A stretch of DNA of 40,565 nucleotides from Chloroflexota bacterium (GTDB lineage Bacteria; Chloroflexota; Limnocylindria; Limnocylindrales; CSP1-4), in the NCBI GenBank assembly GCA_013815585.1, contig JACDFU010000004.1:1-40565 (forward strand). The letters are read 5' to 3'. This document shows, piece after piece, positions 1-9,973 of this stretch (its first letter is position 1; the number at the start of each line of letters is the position of its first letter). The notes under the pieces are model-generated. The model worked only from the letters and a program-made list of their open reading frames with translations, was not told the DNA's origin and ran no database searches. Position numbers and translations under genes: made by a program.

Positions 1-1120
1 GGCTCGCGTCGGGCGCTCCATGGCCGCAACCGCCGACCTGCTGCCAAGCTCGCGCGCCGCGGCAATCGCCGGCGACCGGGTGGCGCGGGGCAGCGCGAGT
101 CACGCCTGGCTGCCGATCATCTATGGCTGCGACAAGACCTGCACCTATTGCATCGTTCCGTTCAGCCGCGGCCCGGAGCGGAGCCGGCCCTTCGATGACG
201 TCATCGACGAGGCACGGGGGCTGGCCGCCGCCGGCTACCAGGAGGTCACGCTCCTCGGGCAGAATGTCAATTCCTACGGGCACGACCTGCCCGTAGAGGG
301 GCGCTTTCGCGAGATCCGTGGGGGCCGCGAGCTCGGCCGGCGCCTCGACCTGGCTGGGCGGCCGGACATGGCCTCGCTGCTCCGAGCCATCGACGGGCTG
401 CGGACCGCCGACGGTGCTCCGGCCATCCCAAGGCTGCGCTTCGTGACGAGCCATCCCTGGGACCTAGGCGAGCGCCTGATCGGGGCAATGGCGACCTGTC
501 CGTCGGTCTGCGAGCACCTCCACCTGCCCGTACAGTCGGGAGATGACACGGTGCTACGCCGCATGGGCCGGCAATACGGCGCCGAGGCATATCTGCGCCT
601 GGTCGAGCGCCTCCGGGCGGCCGTCCCCGAGATCAGCCTCAGCACCGATGTGATCGTCGGGTTCTGCGGCGAGACCGACGCGCAGTTCGAGCGGACGCTG
701 GCCCTGCTTCGTGAGGTCGGCTTCGACCAGGTCTTCGCCGCTGCCTTCTCGCCGCGACCCGGTACACCCGCCGCCAGGGTCGCTGACGACGTCAGCCCGG
801 CCGAGAAGAAAGCCCGGCTGCAGACGCTGCTGAATTTCCAGGAGGAGATTGGGCTCGCCCGAAATCAGGATTGGCTCGGCAGGGTCACCGAGGTCCTCGC
901 CGACGAGGTCCGGCCGGCCCGAATGCACGACCACGAAGGCTCCCCGGGCGGACCGCTGCAGGTTGGCGTTGGGGAAGAACCCGTGGTTCGACTGGCAGGG
1001 CGCAATCGCCAGAACCGGCTGGTCCACTTCGACGGCCCGGCACGACTGCTCGGCAGGCCGGTCGACGTTCAGATCGAGCGCGCGGGCCCCTACGCGCTGT
1101 CGGGGAAGCTGGCGAGCTGA
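1..1120 (+). CDS. miaB: tRNA-2-methylthio-N6-dimethylallyladenosine synthase MiaB, 5' end cut by window edge
   Basis: Radical SAM CxxxCxxC (YGCDKTCTYCIVPFSRG), LGQNVNSYG, LHLPVQSGDDTVLRRMGRQY, TDVIVGFCGE; frame open to window start; C-terminal TRAM-like region. Confidence 0.95.
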   Translation, partial: ARVGRSMAATADLLPSSRAAAIAGDRVARGSASHAWLPIIYGCDKTCTYCIVPFSRGPERSRPFDDVIDEARGLAAAGYQEVTLLGQNVNSYGHDLPVEGRFREIRGGRELGRRLDLAGRPDMASLLRAIDGLRTADGAPAIPRLRFVTSHPWDLGERLIGAMATCPSVCEHLHLPVQSGDDTVLRRMGRQYGAEAYLRLVERLRAAVPEISLSTDVIVGFCGETDAQFERTLALLREVGFDQVFAAAFSPRPGTPAARVADDVSPAEKKARLQTLLNFQEEIGLARNQDWLGRVTEVLADEVRPARMHDHEGSPGGPLQVGVGEEPVVRLAGRNRQNRLVHFDGPARLLGRPVDVQIERAGPYALSGKLAS

Positions 1121-2040
1121 CCGAGCGGGTCCTTCCGCCGCTCCTGGTGATCTGCGGGGCGACGGCCACCGGCAAGACGCGACTCTCGCTCGAACTTGCG
1201 GGCACGCAGGACGGCGTCGAGATCGTCAGCGCGGACTCGCGCCAGGTCTACAGGGGCATGGACATCGGTACGGACAAGGTCGCCCTCGAGGATCGGCTGC
1301 GCATCCCCCATCACGGTCTCGATCTGGTCGACCCGGACGAGCGCTTCAGCGTGGCGGCCTACCAGCGCGCTGCCGTGAGCGCGCTCGCAGAGATCGCGGC
1401 CCGGGGACGGCTGGCCATCCTTGTCGGCGGGACGGGTCTCTATCTCCGGGCCGTGGCCCGGGGCGTGACTTTTGAGCACGCCACGAGTGATCCGGTTGTT
1501 CGAGCGGAGATCGAGCAGCGCCTGGCCGACGAGGGGCTCGCCGTGCTAGCCGCTGAGCTCAAGGAGCGGGCGCCCAGCATGGCGGCGGCAACCGATCTGG
1601 CCAACCCACGGCGCGTCGTGCGAGCGCTCGAGCGGACGCATCTGGAGGGCGATCGCCTCCCACCGTCACCGGCCGGCTATCCGGCGCCGGTGAGATGGCT
1701 GGGACTCCACCAGGACCCGGAGGTGCATCGAGCAGCCATCCTCCATCGAGCCGCTGCACAGTTCGAGGGAGGCCTCCTCGACGAGGCACGTGCCCTCGCC
1801 GAGCGCTTTCCGGTCGATACCCCTGCCTTCAGCGCGTTCGGCTATCGGGAGGCGTTCGAGGTATTGGCCGGCCGGCATTCGATGGCCGAGGCGATCGCCG
1901 AGACCGCACGACGAACCTGGGCCTATGCCCGGCGGCAGCGCACCTGGTTTCGGTCGGAGCCCGGGATCACCTGGCTGGAGGCTTCGAACGCCCACGAGCG
2001 GGCGGAGGCGGAGCTTCAGGCTTTCGCCGCGGCGATGTGA
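1117..2040 (+). CDS. miaA: tRNA dimethylallyltransferase MiaA; start probably CTG at 1117 overlapping the miaB stop
   Basis: P-loop GATATGKT, SADSRQVYRGMDIGTDK, HHGLDLVDPDERFS, GGTGLYLRA; no ATG/GTG/TTG in frame at a sensible N-terminus (TTG 871 is inside miaB; GTG 1147 is 2 codons before the P-loop). Confidence 0.93.
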   Translation: MTERVLPPLLVICGATATGKTRLSLELAGTQDGVEIVSADSRQVYRGMDIGTDKVALEDRLRIPHHGLDLVDPDERFSVAAYQRAAVSALAEIAARGRLAILVGGTGLYLRAVARGVTFEHATSDPVVRAEIEQRLADEGLAVLAAELKERAPSMAAATDLANPRRVVRALERTHLEGDRLPPSPAGYPAPVRWLGLHQDPEVHRAAILHRAAAQFEGGLLDEARALAERFPVDTPAFSAFGYREAFEVLAGRHSMAEAIAETARRTWAYARRQRTWFRSEPGITWLEASNAHERAEAELQAFAAAM

Positions 2041-2213
2041 CCTTGACCTGGTAACTCGGTATTGGAACCCCGAGGGCGAGCAGAAGGTCTGAACAGAGTC
2101 CGGGCGCCTGCAGACGCCGTACGCATGCCTGCCTGCAACATCAGGTCGAGCGTGGCGTCTTAACGAACACACGACGGCCCGCTGGGACGTCTTTGACCGC
2201 CTGGAGAGGACCG

Positions 2214-2795
2214 ATGACGTCAGCGATTCAAAGCCACCGGCGCGCGGGCCTCGCGCTCATCGTGCTGACCGCAGGGGGTTGCGTCGCGCCTCTGGCATCT
2301 CCGTCCGCCAGCCCGCTTGCCAGTGCGACCGTTCTGCCGTCCGCAAGCCTGCTTGCCAGTGCGACCGTTCCGCCGCTTGCAAGTGCGACCGTTCCCCCGC
2401 CGGTTCGGCTTCAGTACGTAAATGAAGGCGGGACGACGATGACCTTTACCATTGACATCCATGATCAGTCCGGGCTGCTGGTCGAGGCCACCGACGGCGA
2501 GGCGTTCTCGACCGAGGATCCAGGAGCCGAGGACCTTCCCGTCCTTGGACCTCACTACGTTGTCTTCTTGAACGATGCCTCCGACGAATCGGTTCTGCGC
2601 GTCGTATGGGCGGCCGGAGGCGGCTGTGCTGCGAGCTACGCGATGACGATCGATCCGACGGCCCGCAAGCTTCGGATCGAAGGACCCCCCGCCCCCACCA
2701 GCGGTGATTCCGTCGGCGGCAGTTGTGGCGTCACCCTGAGGTTCTCCGAGCCGGTTCCCGCCGAAGAAGTCGAGGGAGTCCTGGAACCGGGGTGA
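2214..2795 (+). CDS. Putative lipoprotein, hypothetical
   Basis: Signal peptide with lipobox LTAGGC, Ser/Pro/Ala-rich linker, SD GGAGAGG before ATG 2214. Confidence 0.75.
   Translation: MTSAIQSHRRAGLALIVLTAGGCVAPLASPSASPLASATVLPSASLLASATVPPLASATVPPPVRLQYVNEGGTTMTFTIDIHDQSGLLVEATDGEAFSTEDPGAEDLPVLGPHYVVFLNDASDESVLRVVWAAGGGCAASYAMTIDPTARKLRIEGPPAPTSGDSVGGSCGVTLRFSEPVPAEEVEGVLEPG
2315..2398 (+). repeat. Imperfect approx. 24-bp repeats in lipoprotein linker (units near 2315, 2351, 2375)
   Basis: gcttgccagtgcgaccgttctgcc / gcttgccagtgcgaccgttccgcc / gcttgcaagtgcgaccgttccccc, encoding LASATVxP. Confidence 0.85.
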
Positions 2796-3176
2796 CGCGC
2801 GACCCCCTTAGTCCGAGGCTTGGCGGCCGCCGGCCCGTCCGCCCTCGATCACGGCTCGGGCCGCCCAGAGGAGCGCCGGGCCGCGGGGGACCGTTCTGCT
2901 GGCCGACTTAGCTCGTTGGTCGCGACCTTGCACGCGTCACCGCTCTTCGCTGGCGAGGCTGCGCATCTTCTGGTCAGGGCTTGAAGGCAAGGAGCAGGTA
3001 TCACGCGGAACTCCTGCCAGTCAGATTGGTAGACGCTTCCGGGTTGAGGGTGTATGACACGTTAGGTCGACATCGCGGGCCAGGGAGGGACGATATGAGC
3101 TAGCGCGACCGGGACGGCAATACCAGCGCCCGGTGGTTGACCAAGCGGAGCCTCATTGAGTGAAAGGGAAGCTGTC

Positions 3177-3617
3177 ATGGCAAGAGTGGAAGTCAGCACG
3201 ACGATCAAGCGACCCGTCGAGGACGTCTGGGCGGTGATCAGCAACGTCGAGAACAACCCGAAGTGGTCCTCGTTCGCTCTCGAGGCCAAACAGACTTCAC
3301 CCGGCCCCATCGGCGTCGGCACAACGGCCCGCGTCGTGGGCAAGTTCCTCGGCCGGCGTATGGAAAGCGAATCGGTAATCACCGAGTTCGAGCCCAACCG
3401 GAAATACACTTGGGAGAGCAAGTCGGGACCCTTCCCCCTCAAGGGTTCAACTGCCCTGGAGCAGATCGACGGCGGCACCCGAGTGACCGGGACCATCGAG
3501 GCCGAGCCAGGCGGCTTCTTCAAGCTGGCCGAACCGCTCGTGGTCAGCATGGCGAAGCGGTCGGTTCAGGGCGATCTCGACAACCTGAAGGACTTGATGG
3601 AAGCCAACGCGCTGTAA
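3177..3617 (+). CDS. SRPBCC family (polyketide cyclase/START-like) protein
   Basis: VEVSTTIKRPVEDVWAVISNVENNPKWS...GTRVTGTIEAEPGGFFKLAEPLV. Confidence 0.85.
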   Translation: MARVEVSTTIKRPVEDVWAVISNVENNPKWSSFALEAKQTSPGPIGVGTTARVVGKFLGRRMESESVITEFEPNRKYTWESKSGPFPLKGSTALEQIDGGTRVTGTIEAEPGGFFKLAEPLVVSMAKRSVQGDLDNLKDLMEANAL

Positions 3618-3667
3618 TCAGGTCGGCGGCTGAGTGGGCCGGAGCAATGCTCGCGGCCCTCTCGGCA

Positions 3668-3988
3668 TCAACCGCCCGGTGGCCGATAGCTGGGCGAGAG
3701 CTTCGTTGCGGCGTCCACTTCCTCGGGAGTCAGGAGCACGATCGTCCGCGTGCCGATAGCGCCGGACGCAGCCGCCGTGAGCGCACCCGCCGCCGCGGCG
3801 GCATTGCCGGGCAAGTCTGCAATCAGGTAGAAGTCGTCGCTTCCGAACGCGAAGTAGTACGCCTCGACCGTGCCGCCCAGGGACGCCACCAACTTCTCGG
3901 TCGCCTCCCGTCGTCCGCTGCCGCCCTCCTTGAGGACGCCGCGGGCACCCTCTGCGGTGTAGCTGCCGGTGATCAAGTACTTGGGCAT
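3668..3988 (-). CDS. GYD domain-containing protein
   Basis: MPKYLITGSYTAEGARGVLKEGG...YYFAFGSDDFYLIADLP...TPEEVDAA. Confidence 0.85.
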   Translation of the reverse strand: MPKYLITGSYTAEGARGVLKEGGSGRREATEKLVASLGGTVEAYYFAFGSDDFYLIADLPGNAAAAAGALTAAASGAIGTRTIVLLTPEEVDAATKLSPSYRPPGG

Positions 3989-4259
3989 GGCCGCCTCCGT
4001 CCGCGGGACATCCGACGGGACGCACTTGGGCCGCGGGATCGCTTGAGCCTATTCCGGCATGTGCCGATGTTCAAGCCCAGACCTGCTCGTCCAAACCAGC
4101 GACCGTCGGATGCGCCCGTCGGCGTAAACGTTCACGGGGCGCAATGACCGCATCACCGCCCCACGTCCACCTTGATGTCCAGATACCTTTCCCTTGATGT
4201 GCCGCAACGCCTTCGGGAGGCGCATGATCTGCCGGAACGCGGAGTGAAGGAGTGATTCG

Positions 4260-7200
4260 CTGGCGGTTTATGTGACCTGTCTGCGATGCGGCAAAGAGAA
4301 CCCCGAAGGCGCCAGGTTCTGCCTGCAGTGCGGGAATCCGCTGACCGAGGCACCGCTTCAGGCCCGCGAGGAGCGGAAGGTTCTCACCGTCCTCTTCGCT
4401 GATCTGGTCGGCTTCACCTCTCAGGCAGAGCAGCTGGATCCCGAGGAGGTGCGGGCGATCCTGCAGCCATACCACGCGAGCGTCAGGGCCGACTTGGAGC
4501 GCTACGGTGGAACAGTCGAGAAGTTCATCGGCGATGCGGTCATGGCGCTCTTCGGGGCGCCGGTGGCCCACGAGGACGACCCGGAGCGGGCCGTCCGCGC
4601 AGGCCTGGCCATTCGCGAAACGCTCGCGAGCGATGGACGGCTCCACGTGCGGATCGGCATCACCACGGGTGAGGCGCTCGTAGCTCTGGAGGCCAGGCCG
4701 GAGACAGGAGAGGGAATGGCCGCCGGCGACGTCGTCAACACGGCGGCTCGGCTGCAGGGCGCGGCACCGGTGGACGGGATCCTGGTCGATGAGACGACGT
4801 ACCGGGCGAGCGCGCGAGCGATCGAGTACCGCGACCATGAACCGGTCACCGTCAAGGGCAAGAGCGAGTCGATCCGGGTGCACGAGGCCACTTCTGCAAG
4901 GGCGCGCTTCGGCGTTGACGTTCGCCAGGTCGGCCAGGCTCCCCTGGTCGGTCGGGCGCGTGAGATCGATCTGCTTGCGAGCGCCCGCGCCCGCGCCCGA
5001 GGTGAACGGGAGCCTCAGCTCGTGACGCTCGTTGGGGTGCCGGGGATCGGCAAGAGCCGCCTCGTCTGGGAGCTGTTCCAGCAGATCGATGCAGGATCCG
5101 AGCTGGTGTCGTGGCGCCAGGGGCGGTCGCTTCCCTACGCCGAAGGCATCTCGTTCTGGGCGCTGGGGGAGATCGTCAAGGCGGAGGCCGGGGTTCTTGA
5201 AACCGATCCGCCTGATGAGGCAGCGGCCAAGCTCTCGCGGGTGGTTGCCACCCTCGGCGTTGAAGTCTCTGATGCCGAGTGGATCGAGCGTCACCTGCGT
5301 CCGCTGGTGGGCCTGGAGGCCGGCACCGAGCTTCGAGGCGACCATCGGGGTGAGGCGTTCGCGGCCTGGACGCGGTTCCTCGAGGCGCTCGCGGACCAGC
5401 GCCCGCTCGTGCTCATCTTCGAGGATCTCCACTGGGCCGACGACGGGTTGCTGGACTTCATCGACTACCTCGTCGAGTGGGCGACGGGCGTGCCGCTGCT
5501 CATCGTGGCCACGAGCCGGCCCGAGCTCCTGTCGCGACGGCCGGGATGGGGCGGCGGCAAACCCAACGCGTTGACTGTCTCGCTCTCCCCACTCTCTGAG
5601 ACGGAGGCCGGACAGCTGGTGGCCGGCCTGGTCGAGCGAGCGGTCATCCCCGAGCGTGTGCGAGAGGCGGTGCTCGAGCGGGCCCAGGGCAATCCCCTTT
5701 ACGCGGAGGAGTTTGCCCGGCTGGTCTCGGAGGGCGGCGGGCTCGATGACCTGCCCGAGAGCGTCCAGGGCATCATCGCGGCCCGTCTCGACGCGCTGCC
5801 TCGCGAGGAAAAGCAGCTGCTTCAGGACGCCGCGGTCGTCGGGAAGGTGTTCTGGAGCGGTTCCCTTGCGCAGATGGCTGGCCGCTCGCGCACCGAATTG
5901 GAACAGCCGCTTCACCTGCTCGAGCGGAAGGAGTTCGCACGGCGTGAGCGACGATCGTCGGTGGCCGGCGAAACGGAGTACGCCTTCCGCCACATCCTCG
6001 TCCGGGACGTGGCCTACGGCCAGATCCCGCGCGGCGAACGCGCCGCACGGCATGCCGCGGCAGCGGAGTGGGTCGAGTCGCTGGGCCGCCCGGCAGATCA
6101 CGCCGAGCTGCTGGCCCAGCACTACCTCTCCGCGATCGAGCTCGCCCGAGCCGCGGGCCGACCGACCGACGCCTACGCGGTCCGCGCCCGTGTCGCGCTT
6201 CGGGAAGCAGGCGACCGCGCGCTCACGCTGAATGCCTTTGCCTCAGCGGCGCGCTATTACCGCGCGGCACTCGACCTGACGCCGCTCGACGATCCGGACC
6301 GATCCACCGTCCTCTTCCGGTTCGGCAAGGCGCTGCGGATCTCAGAGGAATCGGGTGCCGAGGTCCTGGCCGAGGCTGAGAAAGGGCTTCGGACCGCTGG
6401 CGATCACGAGTCGGCCGCCGAAGCCGCGGTGCTCCAGGCCGAGCTGGCCTGGTTCGGCGGAGATGGCACGCGGACCTGGCAGCACCTGGCCCGCGCGGCC
6501 GAGCTGGTCGACGGGCTTCCCGCCTCGGCCTCCAAGGCGTTCGTGCTGAGTGATCTCTCCCGGTTCCACATGCTGGCCGGACGTTCGGAGGAGGCGATCA
6601 CGGTTGGGACGCAGGCCTTGGAGATGGCGGAGGCACTGGGGCTCGATGAGGTCCGGGCCCACGCGCTCAACAACATCGGCACGGCGCACGTGAATCTGGG
6701 CGTGCACGAGCGGGGCATCGGGGAGCTGGAGTCGGCGCTCGAGATCGCGACCGCGATCAACACGCCGGAGTCAGCCCGGGTCATGAACAACCTGGCCAGC
6801 GTGCTCGCGACGCTCGGGGAGATGAAGCGAGCGCGATCCCTGTGGCGCCAGGCCCTGGCCCGTGCCCGGGAACTGGGGCATGCCTCGGTCGAGCGCTTCG
6901 GTCGGGCGATCATCCCCGGGATCGACTACCGCGAGGGGAACTGGGACCAGGCCCTGCGGTCACTGGATGAATACATCGCGGAGACGGAGGCCGCCGGCGG
7001 GCACGTGACGGAAACGACGTGCCGGGTCGATCGGGGACGGATCCGCTTCGCACGGGGCGACCTGCCGGGCGCGCTCGAGGATGCGGAGCGCGGACTGGTC
7101 GCGGCTCGCCGCTCCGGGGACCCGCAGTCCCTGGTGCCCGCGCTCGACTTCATGGCCTCACTGATGCTGCGGACGGGCCGGTACGCCGAGAGCGACACGC

Positions 7201-7652
7201 TGTTGGACGAGTTCCTCGGGCTGACCGACGTCCCGGAGGATCTCAGCGTCGATCTCGCCATCGCTCTCATCGAAAGCGGGAGGCGAGCAAAGCTGGAGCG
7301 TCGCGTGGCGCAGATGGGCGTGACGCGATGGAAGGAGCTGTTCGGGTTGATCGCCGCGGGCGGGGCCGAAGAGGCCGCGGACCAGTTCGAGGAGTTCGAC
7401 AGCCTACCGGACGCGGCTCTTCTCCGGCTTCACGTGGCCCAGCGCCTGGCGAACGAGGGGAGGGCTGCCGAGGCGCGAGCGCAATTGGACAAAGCTCTCG
7501 CGTTCTGGCGGTCGGTGGGGGCGCGCCCCTACCTCGAGGGGGCGGAAGGGCTGCTCGCCAGCCTGCAGCCAGCGGGCGCCGAGAGCCGGCGCCGCCGATC
7601 GCGCGCCGCTACTCCAGCGCGCGAACGTCCAGCTCGTCGCGAACCTCGATGA
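4260..7652 (+). CDS. Zinc-ribbon / class III adenylate cyclase domain / AAA ATPase / TPR protein
   Basis: CLRCGKENPEGARFCLQCG zinc ribbon; VLFADLVGFTSQAE and KFIGDAVMALFGAP cyclase motifs; GVPGIGKSRL Walker A; TPR-like C-terminus. Start 4260 (CTG) or 4272 (GTG). Confidence 0.9.
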   Translation: MAVYVTCLRCGKENPEGARFCLQCGNPLTEAPLQAREERKVLTVLFADLVGFTSQAEQLDPEEVRAILQPYHASVRADLERYGGTVEKFIGDAVMALFGAPVAHEDDPERAVRAGLAIRETLASDGRLHVRIGITTGEALVALEARPETGEGMAAGDVVNTAARLQGAAPVDGILVDETTYRASARAIEYRDHEPVTVKGKSESIRVHEATSARARFGVDVRQVGQAPLVGRAREIDLLASARARARGEREPQLVTLVGVPGIGKSRLVWELFQQIDAGSELVSWRQGRSLPYAEGISFWALGEIVKAEAGVLETDPPDEAAAKLSRVVATLGVEVSDAEWIERHLRPLVGLEAGTELRGDHRGEAFAAWTRFLEALADQRPLVLIFEDLHWADDGLLDFIDYLVEWATGVPLLIVATSRPELLSRRPGWGGGKPNALTVSLSPLSETEAGQLVAGLVERAVIPERVREAVLERAQGNPLYAEEFARLVSEGGGLDDLPESVQGIIAARLDALPREEKQLLQDAAVVGKVFWSGSLAQMAGRSRTELEQPLHLLERKEFARRERRSSVAGETEYAFRHILVRDVAYGQIPRGERAARHAAAAEWVESLGRPADHAELLAQHYLSAIELARAAGRPTDAYAVRARVALREAGDRALTLNAFASAARYYRAALDLTPLDDPDRSTVLFRFGKALRISEESGAEVLAEAEKGLRTAGDHESAAEAAVLQAELAWFGGDGTRTWQHLARAAELVDGLPASASKAFVLSDLSRFHMLAGRSEEAITVGTQALEMAEALGLDEVRAHALNNIGTAHVNLGVHERGIGELESALEIATAINTPESARVMNNLASVLATLGEMKRARSLWRQALARARELGHASVERFGRAIIPGIDYREGNWDQALRSLDEYIAETEAAGGHVTETTCRVDRGRIRFARGDLPGALEDAERGLVAARRSGDPQSLVPALDFMASLMLRTGRYAESDTLLDEFLGLTDVPEDLSVDLAIALIESGRRAKLERRVAQMGVTRWKELFGLIAAGGAEEAADQFEEFDSLPDAALLRLHVAQRLANEGRAAEARAQLDKALAFWRSVGARPYLEGAEGLLASLQPAGAESRRRRSRAATPARERPARREPR

Positions 7653-8271
7653 CGCCCTCGACATAGTTCGCCACGGCCGCGAGATCGTCGCCGTCGTCGA
7701 TGTCGTCGACCATGCCGCGCAGTACGACGAGGCCGCCGCGCGTGCCGATCACGACCTGGTCGGCATAGCGGCTGGTGCTGGCGTCGGCACGAAGTGCATC
7801 GCGGACTCGCTCGGCCAGATCGGACTCAGCGGAGAGCCCCGATGACGCGTGGTCGCCGTCGTACGGCTCGTCAAGCGAGCTGGTCCCGAAACCGCTGGCG
7901 ACCTCGATGCCCTGGTCGTCATCCGAGGGCACGACGGGCGGGTCGATCGGCGGTACATAGGTGAGACCCTCCTCGGCGGCCACGTAGGCGTCGCCGGTCT
8001 CCCCCGAACGCAGCTCGAGCTCGGTGAGCGCCTCCAGGTTCCCCGATCCCGAGCCTTCAGCCCCGCTCTCGCTCGGACCGGCTTCCAGCTCGCCTTCGTA
8101 GACCTCCGTGTCAGTCAGCTCGCCGCGTGAGTCGATATCACTGGCATCGACGTAGGCCGCCTGGTCCTCCCTGGGTCGGGCGCCGGCCATGCCGATGAGG
8201 TCCTCTTCCAGCGAGCCCGCGGGGGCGTCCGCCGTCGCCTGGTCAGTCGTGTCGTCCGTCCGGTCGGTCAT
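7609..8271 (-). CDS. BON domain-containing protein
   Basis: C-terminal VRDALRADASTSRYADQVVIGTRGGLVVLRGMVDDIDDGDDLAAVANYVEGVIEVRDELDV. Confidence 0.75.
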   Translation of the reverse strand: MTDRTDDTTDQATADAPAGSLEEDLIGMAGARPREDQAAYVDASDIDSRGELTDTEVYEGELEAGPSESGAEGSGSGNLEALTELELRSGETGDAYVAAEEGLTYVPPIDPPVVPSDDDQGIEVASGFGTSSLDEPYDGDHASSGLSAESDLAERVRDALRADASTSRYADQVVIGTRGGLVVLRGMVDDIDDGDDLAAVANYVEGVIEVRDELDVRALE

Positions 8272-8339
8272 GTGAGTTCCTCTTCAAAATCTGGGCCCCG
8301 AGGGGCGGGGGAGGGGAGCGGCTATGCTGTCGCTCGATT

Positions 8340-9659
8340 ATGGCCCCGGCTCAGCTGATCAATCTCATTCCGCTCGTCGAAAAGGCGTTTCTGATCGCCG
8401 TCGACACCGGGCGCGACGGCGGCTGGAGTGCCGAGGAGTCGCTCCGTGAGCTGGCGGCGCTCGCCGATACGGCCGGGGCCGAGGTGGTCGGTGCGGAGTG
8501 GCAGAACCGCCGGCACATCGATCCCAACTGGTACGTGGGCAAGGGCAAGGCGCAAGAACTTCAGCAGGCCCGCGCCGAGACCGGCTTCACCATGGTCGTG
8601 GCCGACGACGAGCTCAGCCCCAACCAGCAAAAGGCCCTCGAGTCGCTCCTCAACGTCAAGATCCTGGACCGCAGTGGGCTGATCCTCGACATCTTCGCCC
8701 AGCATGCCCGGACCCACGAAGGCCGCCTCCAGGTGGAGCTGGCTCAGCTGGAGTACCAGTTGCCCCGCCTGACGCGGCTCTGGACGCACCTTTCGCGCAC
8801 CGGCGGTGGGATCGGCACGAGGGGGCCCGGCGAGACCCAGCTCGAGACGGACCGCCGGGTCATCAGGGAGCGGATCAAGAAACTACGAGAGCGCGTCGAC
8901 GCGGTCCGCCGCCAGCGCGAAACGGCCGCTCGATCCCGCGATCGACGGCTGGTGCCGACCGTGGCGATCGTGGGGTACACGAACGCCGGCAAGTCGACCC
9001 TGCTCAACACGCTCGTCGGCAGCGAGGAAGCCCGCGCCGAGGACCGCCTCTTCGCCACGCTCGATCCGACGAGTCGCGCAGTCAAGCTGGGCGATGGCCA
9101 GTCGGTGGTCGTCACGGACACGGTTGGCTTCATCCACAAGCTGCCGCACCAGCTGGTGGACGCCTTTCGCGGCACGCTCGAGGAGGTCAACCGGGCCGAT
9201 GTCCTGCTCGAGGTGGTCGACGCCTCCGACCCGCATGCGACGGAACACCGACAGACCGTGCAGCAGGTGCTCGGCGAGCTCGGGGCCGGGGACAAGCCGC
9301 GCCTGGTCGCCTACAACAAGGCCGACCTGATCAGGCCCGCGGCCGGGAACGGGGAGACGCCGGCGCCTGTGATCGCCGACGCTGTCTCCGTGTCGGCGCT
9401 GACCGGCTACGGACTCGAGAGCCTCAGGGCAGCGCTCAGCGGCCTGCTCTCCGACCTGTGGGTCGACGTCGACGTGGCGCTGCCGTACACCGCCGGTGAG
9501 CTGCTCTCGCGCGTGCGGGAGCGGGGCACGGTGGAGCTGAGCTATCGCAACCGGGATGTGCGCGTACGAGGCCGGGTGGCTCCGACGCTCGCCGCGGAGC
9601 TTGAGGCGGCGACAGGCAAGACTGCGCCCGCCGGCAACGGGTCGGAGCCGGCGGCCTGA
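8340..9659 (+). CDS. hflX: GTPase HflX
   Basis: NWYVGKGKAQEL, DELSPNQQKALE, RTGGGIGTRGPGETQLETDRR, GYTNAGKSTLLN. Confidence 0.95.
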   Translation: MAPAQLINLIPLVEKAFLIAVDTGRDGGWSAEESLRELAALADTAGAEVVGAEWQNRRHIDPNWYVGKGKAQELQQARAETGFTMVVADDELSPNQQKALESLLNVKILDRSGLILDIFAQHARTHEGRLQVELAQLEYQLPRLTRLWTHLSRTGGGIGTRGPGETQLETDRRVIRERIKKLRERVDAVRRQRETAARSRDRRLVPTVAIVGYTNAGKSTLLNTLVGSEEARAEDRLFATLDPTSRAVKLGDGQSVVVTDTVGFIHKLPHQLVDAFRGTLEEVNRADVLLEVVDASDPHATEHRQTVQQVLGELGAGDKPRLVAYNKADLIRPAAGNGETPAPVIADAVSVSALTGYGLESLRAALSGLLSDLWVDVDVALPYTAGELLSRVRERGTVELSYRNRDVRVRGRVAPTLAAELEAATGKTAPAGNGSEPAA

Positions 9660-9973
9660 AGGCAGGAACGACGATCGAGGTTGACAGCCAGCCCGCTCTG
9701 GACGGGACGCGTTGTGATGTCCGCGTTGCCGATGCCCTGGGCGAGACCCGTCACAGGGTCTGGATCAGCCAGGCGGACCTGGAGCACCTGGCGCCGCCCG
9801 GAACCGATGCCGATGCGCTGATTAGTGCCTCGTTCGCGTTTCTGCTGGAGCGTGAGCCAAAGGAATCGATCCTCAGCGAGTTCCGAATCGGCGAGATCAG
9901 CCGCTACTTTCCGGAGTACGACACCGAGATCCGGGCCGGGTTGGGTCCGCCCGATCCGCCGGGGACCTCCTAG
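9656..9973 (+). CDS. Small hypothetical protein, absent from the supplied ORF track (no ATG/GTG/TTG start)
   Basis: Frame open 9605-9973; protein-like translation LKAGTTIEVDSQPALDGTRCDVRVADALGETRHRVWISQADLEHLAPPG...ASFAFLLEREPKESILSEFRIGEISRYFPEYDTEI; CTG at 9656 overlaps the hflX TGA. Confidence 0.65.
   Translation: MKAGTTIEVDSQPALDGTRCDVRVADALGETRHRVWISQADLEHLAPPGTDADALISASFAFLLEREPKESILSEFRIGEISRYFPEYDTEIRAGLGPPDPPGTS

Noticed and set aside
4071-6122. 683-aa minus-strand ORF
   Set aside because: Antisense to the well-supported cyclase/AAA gene; Arg/Leu-rich composition typical of high-GC shadow ORFs.
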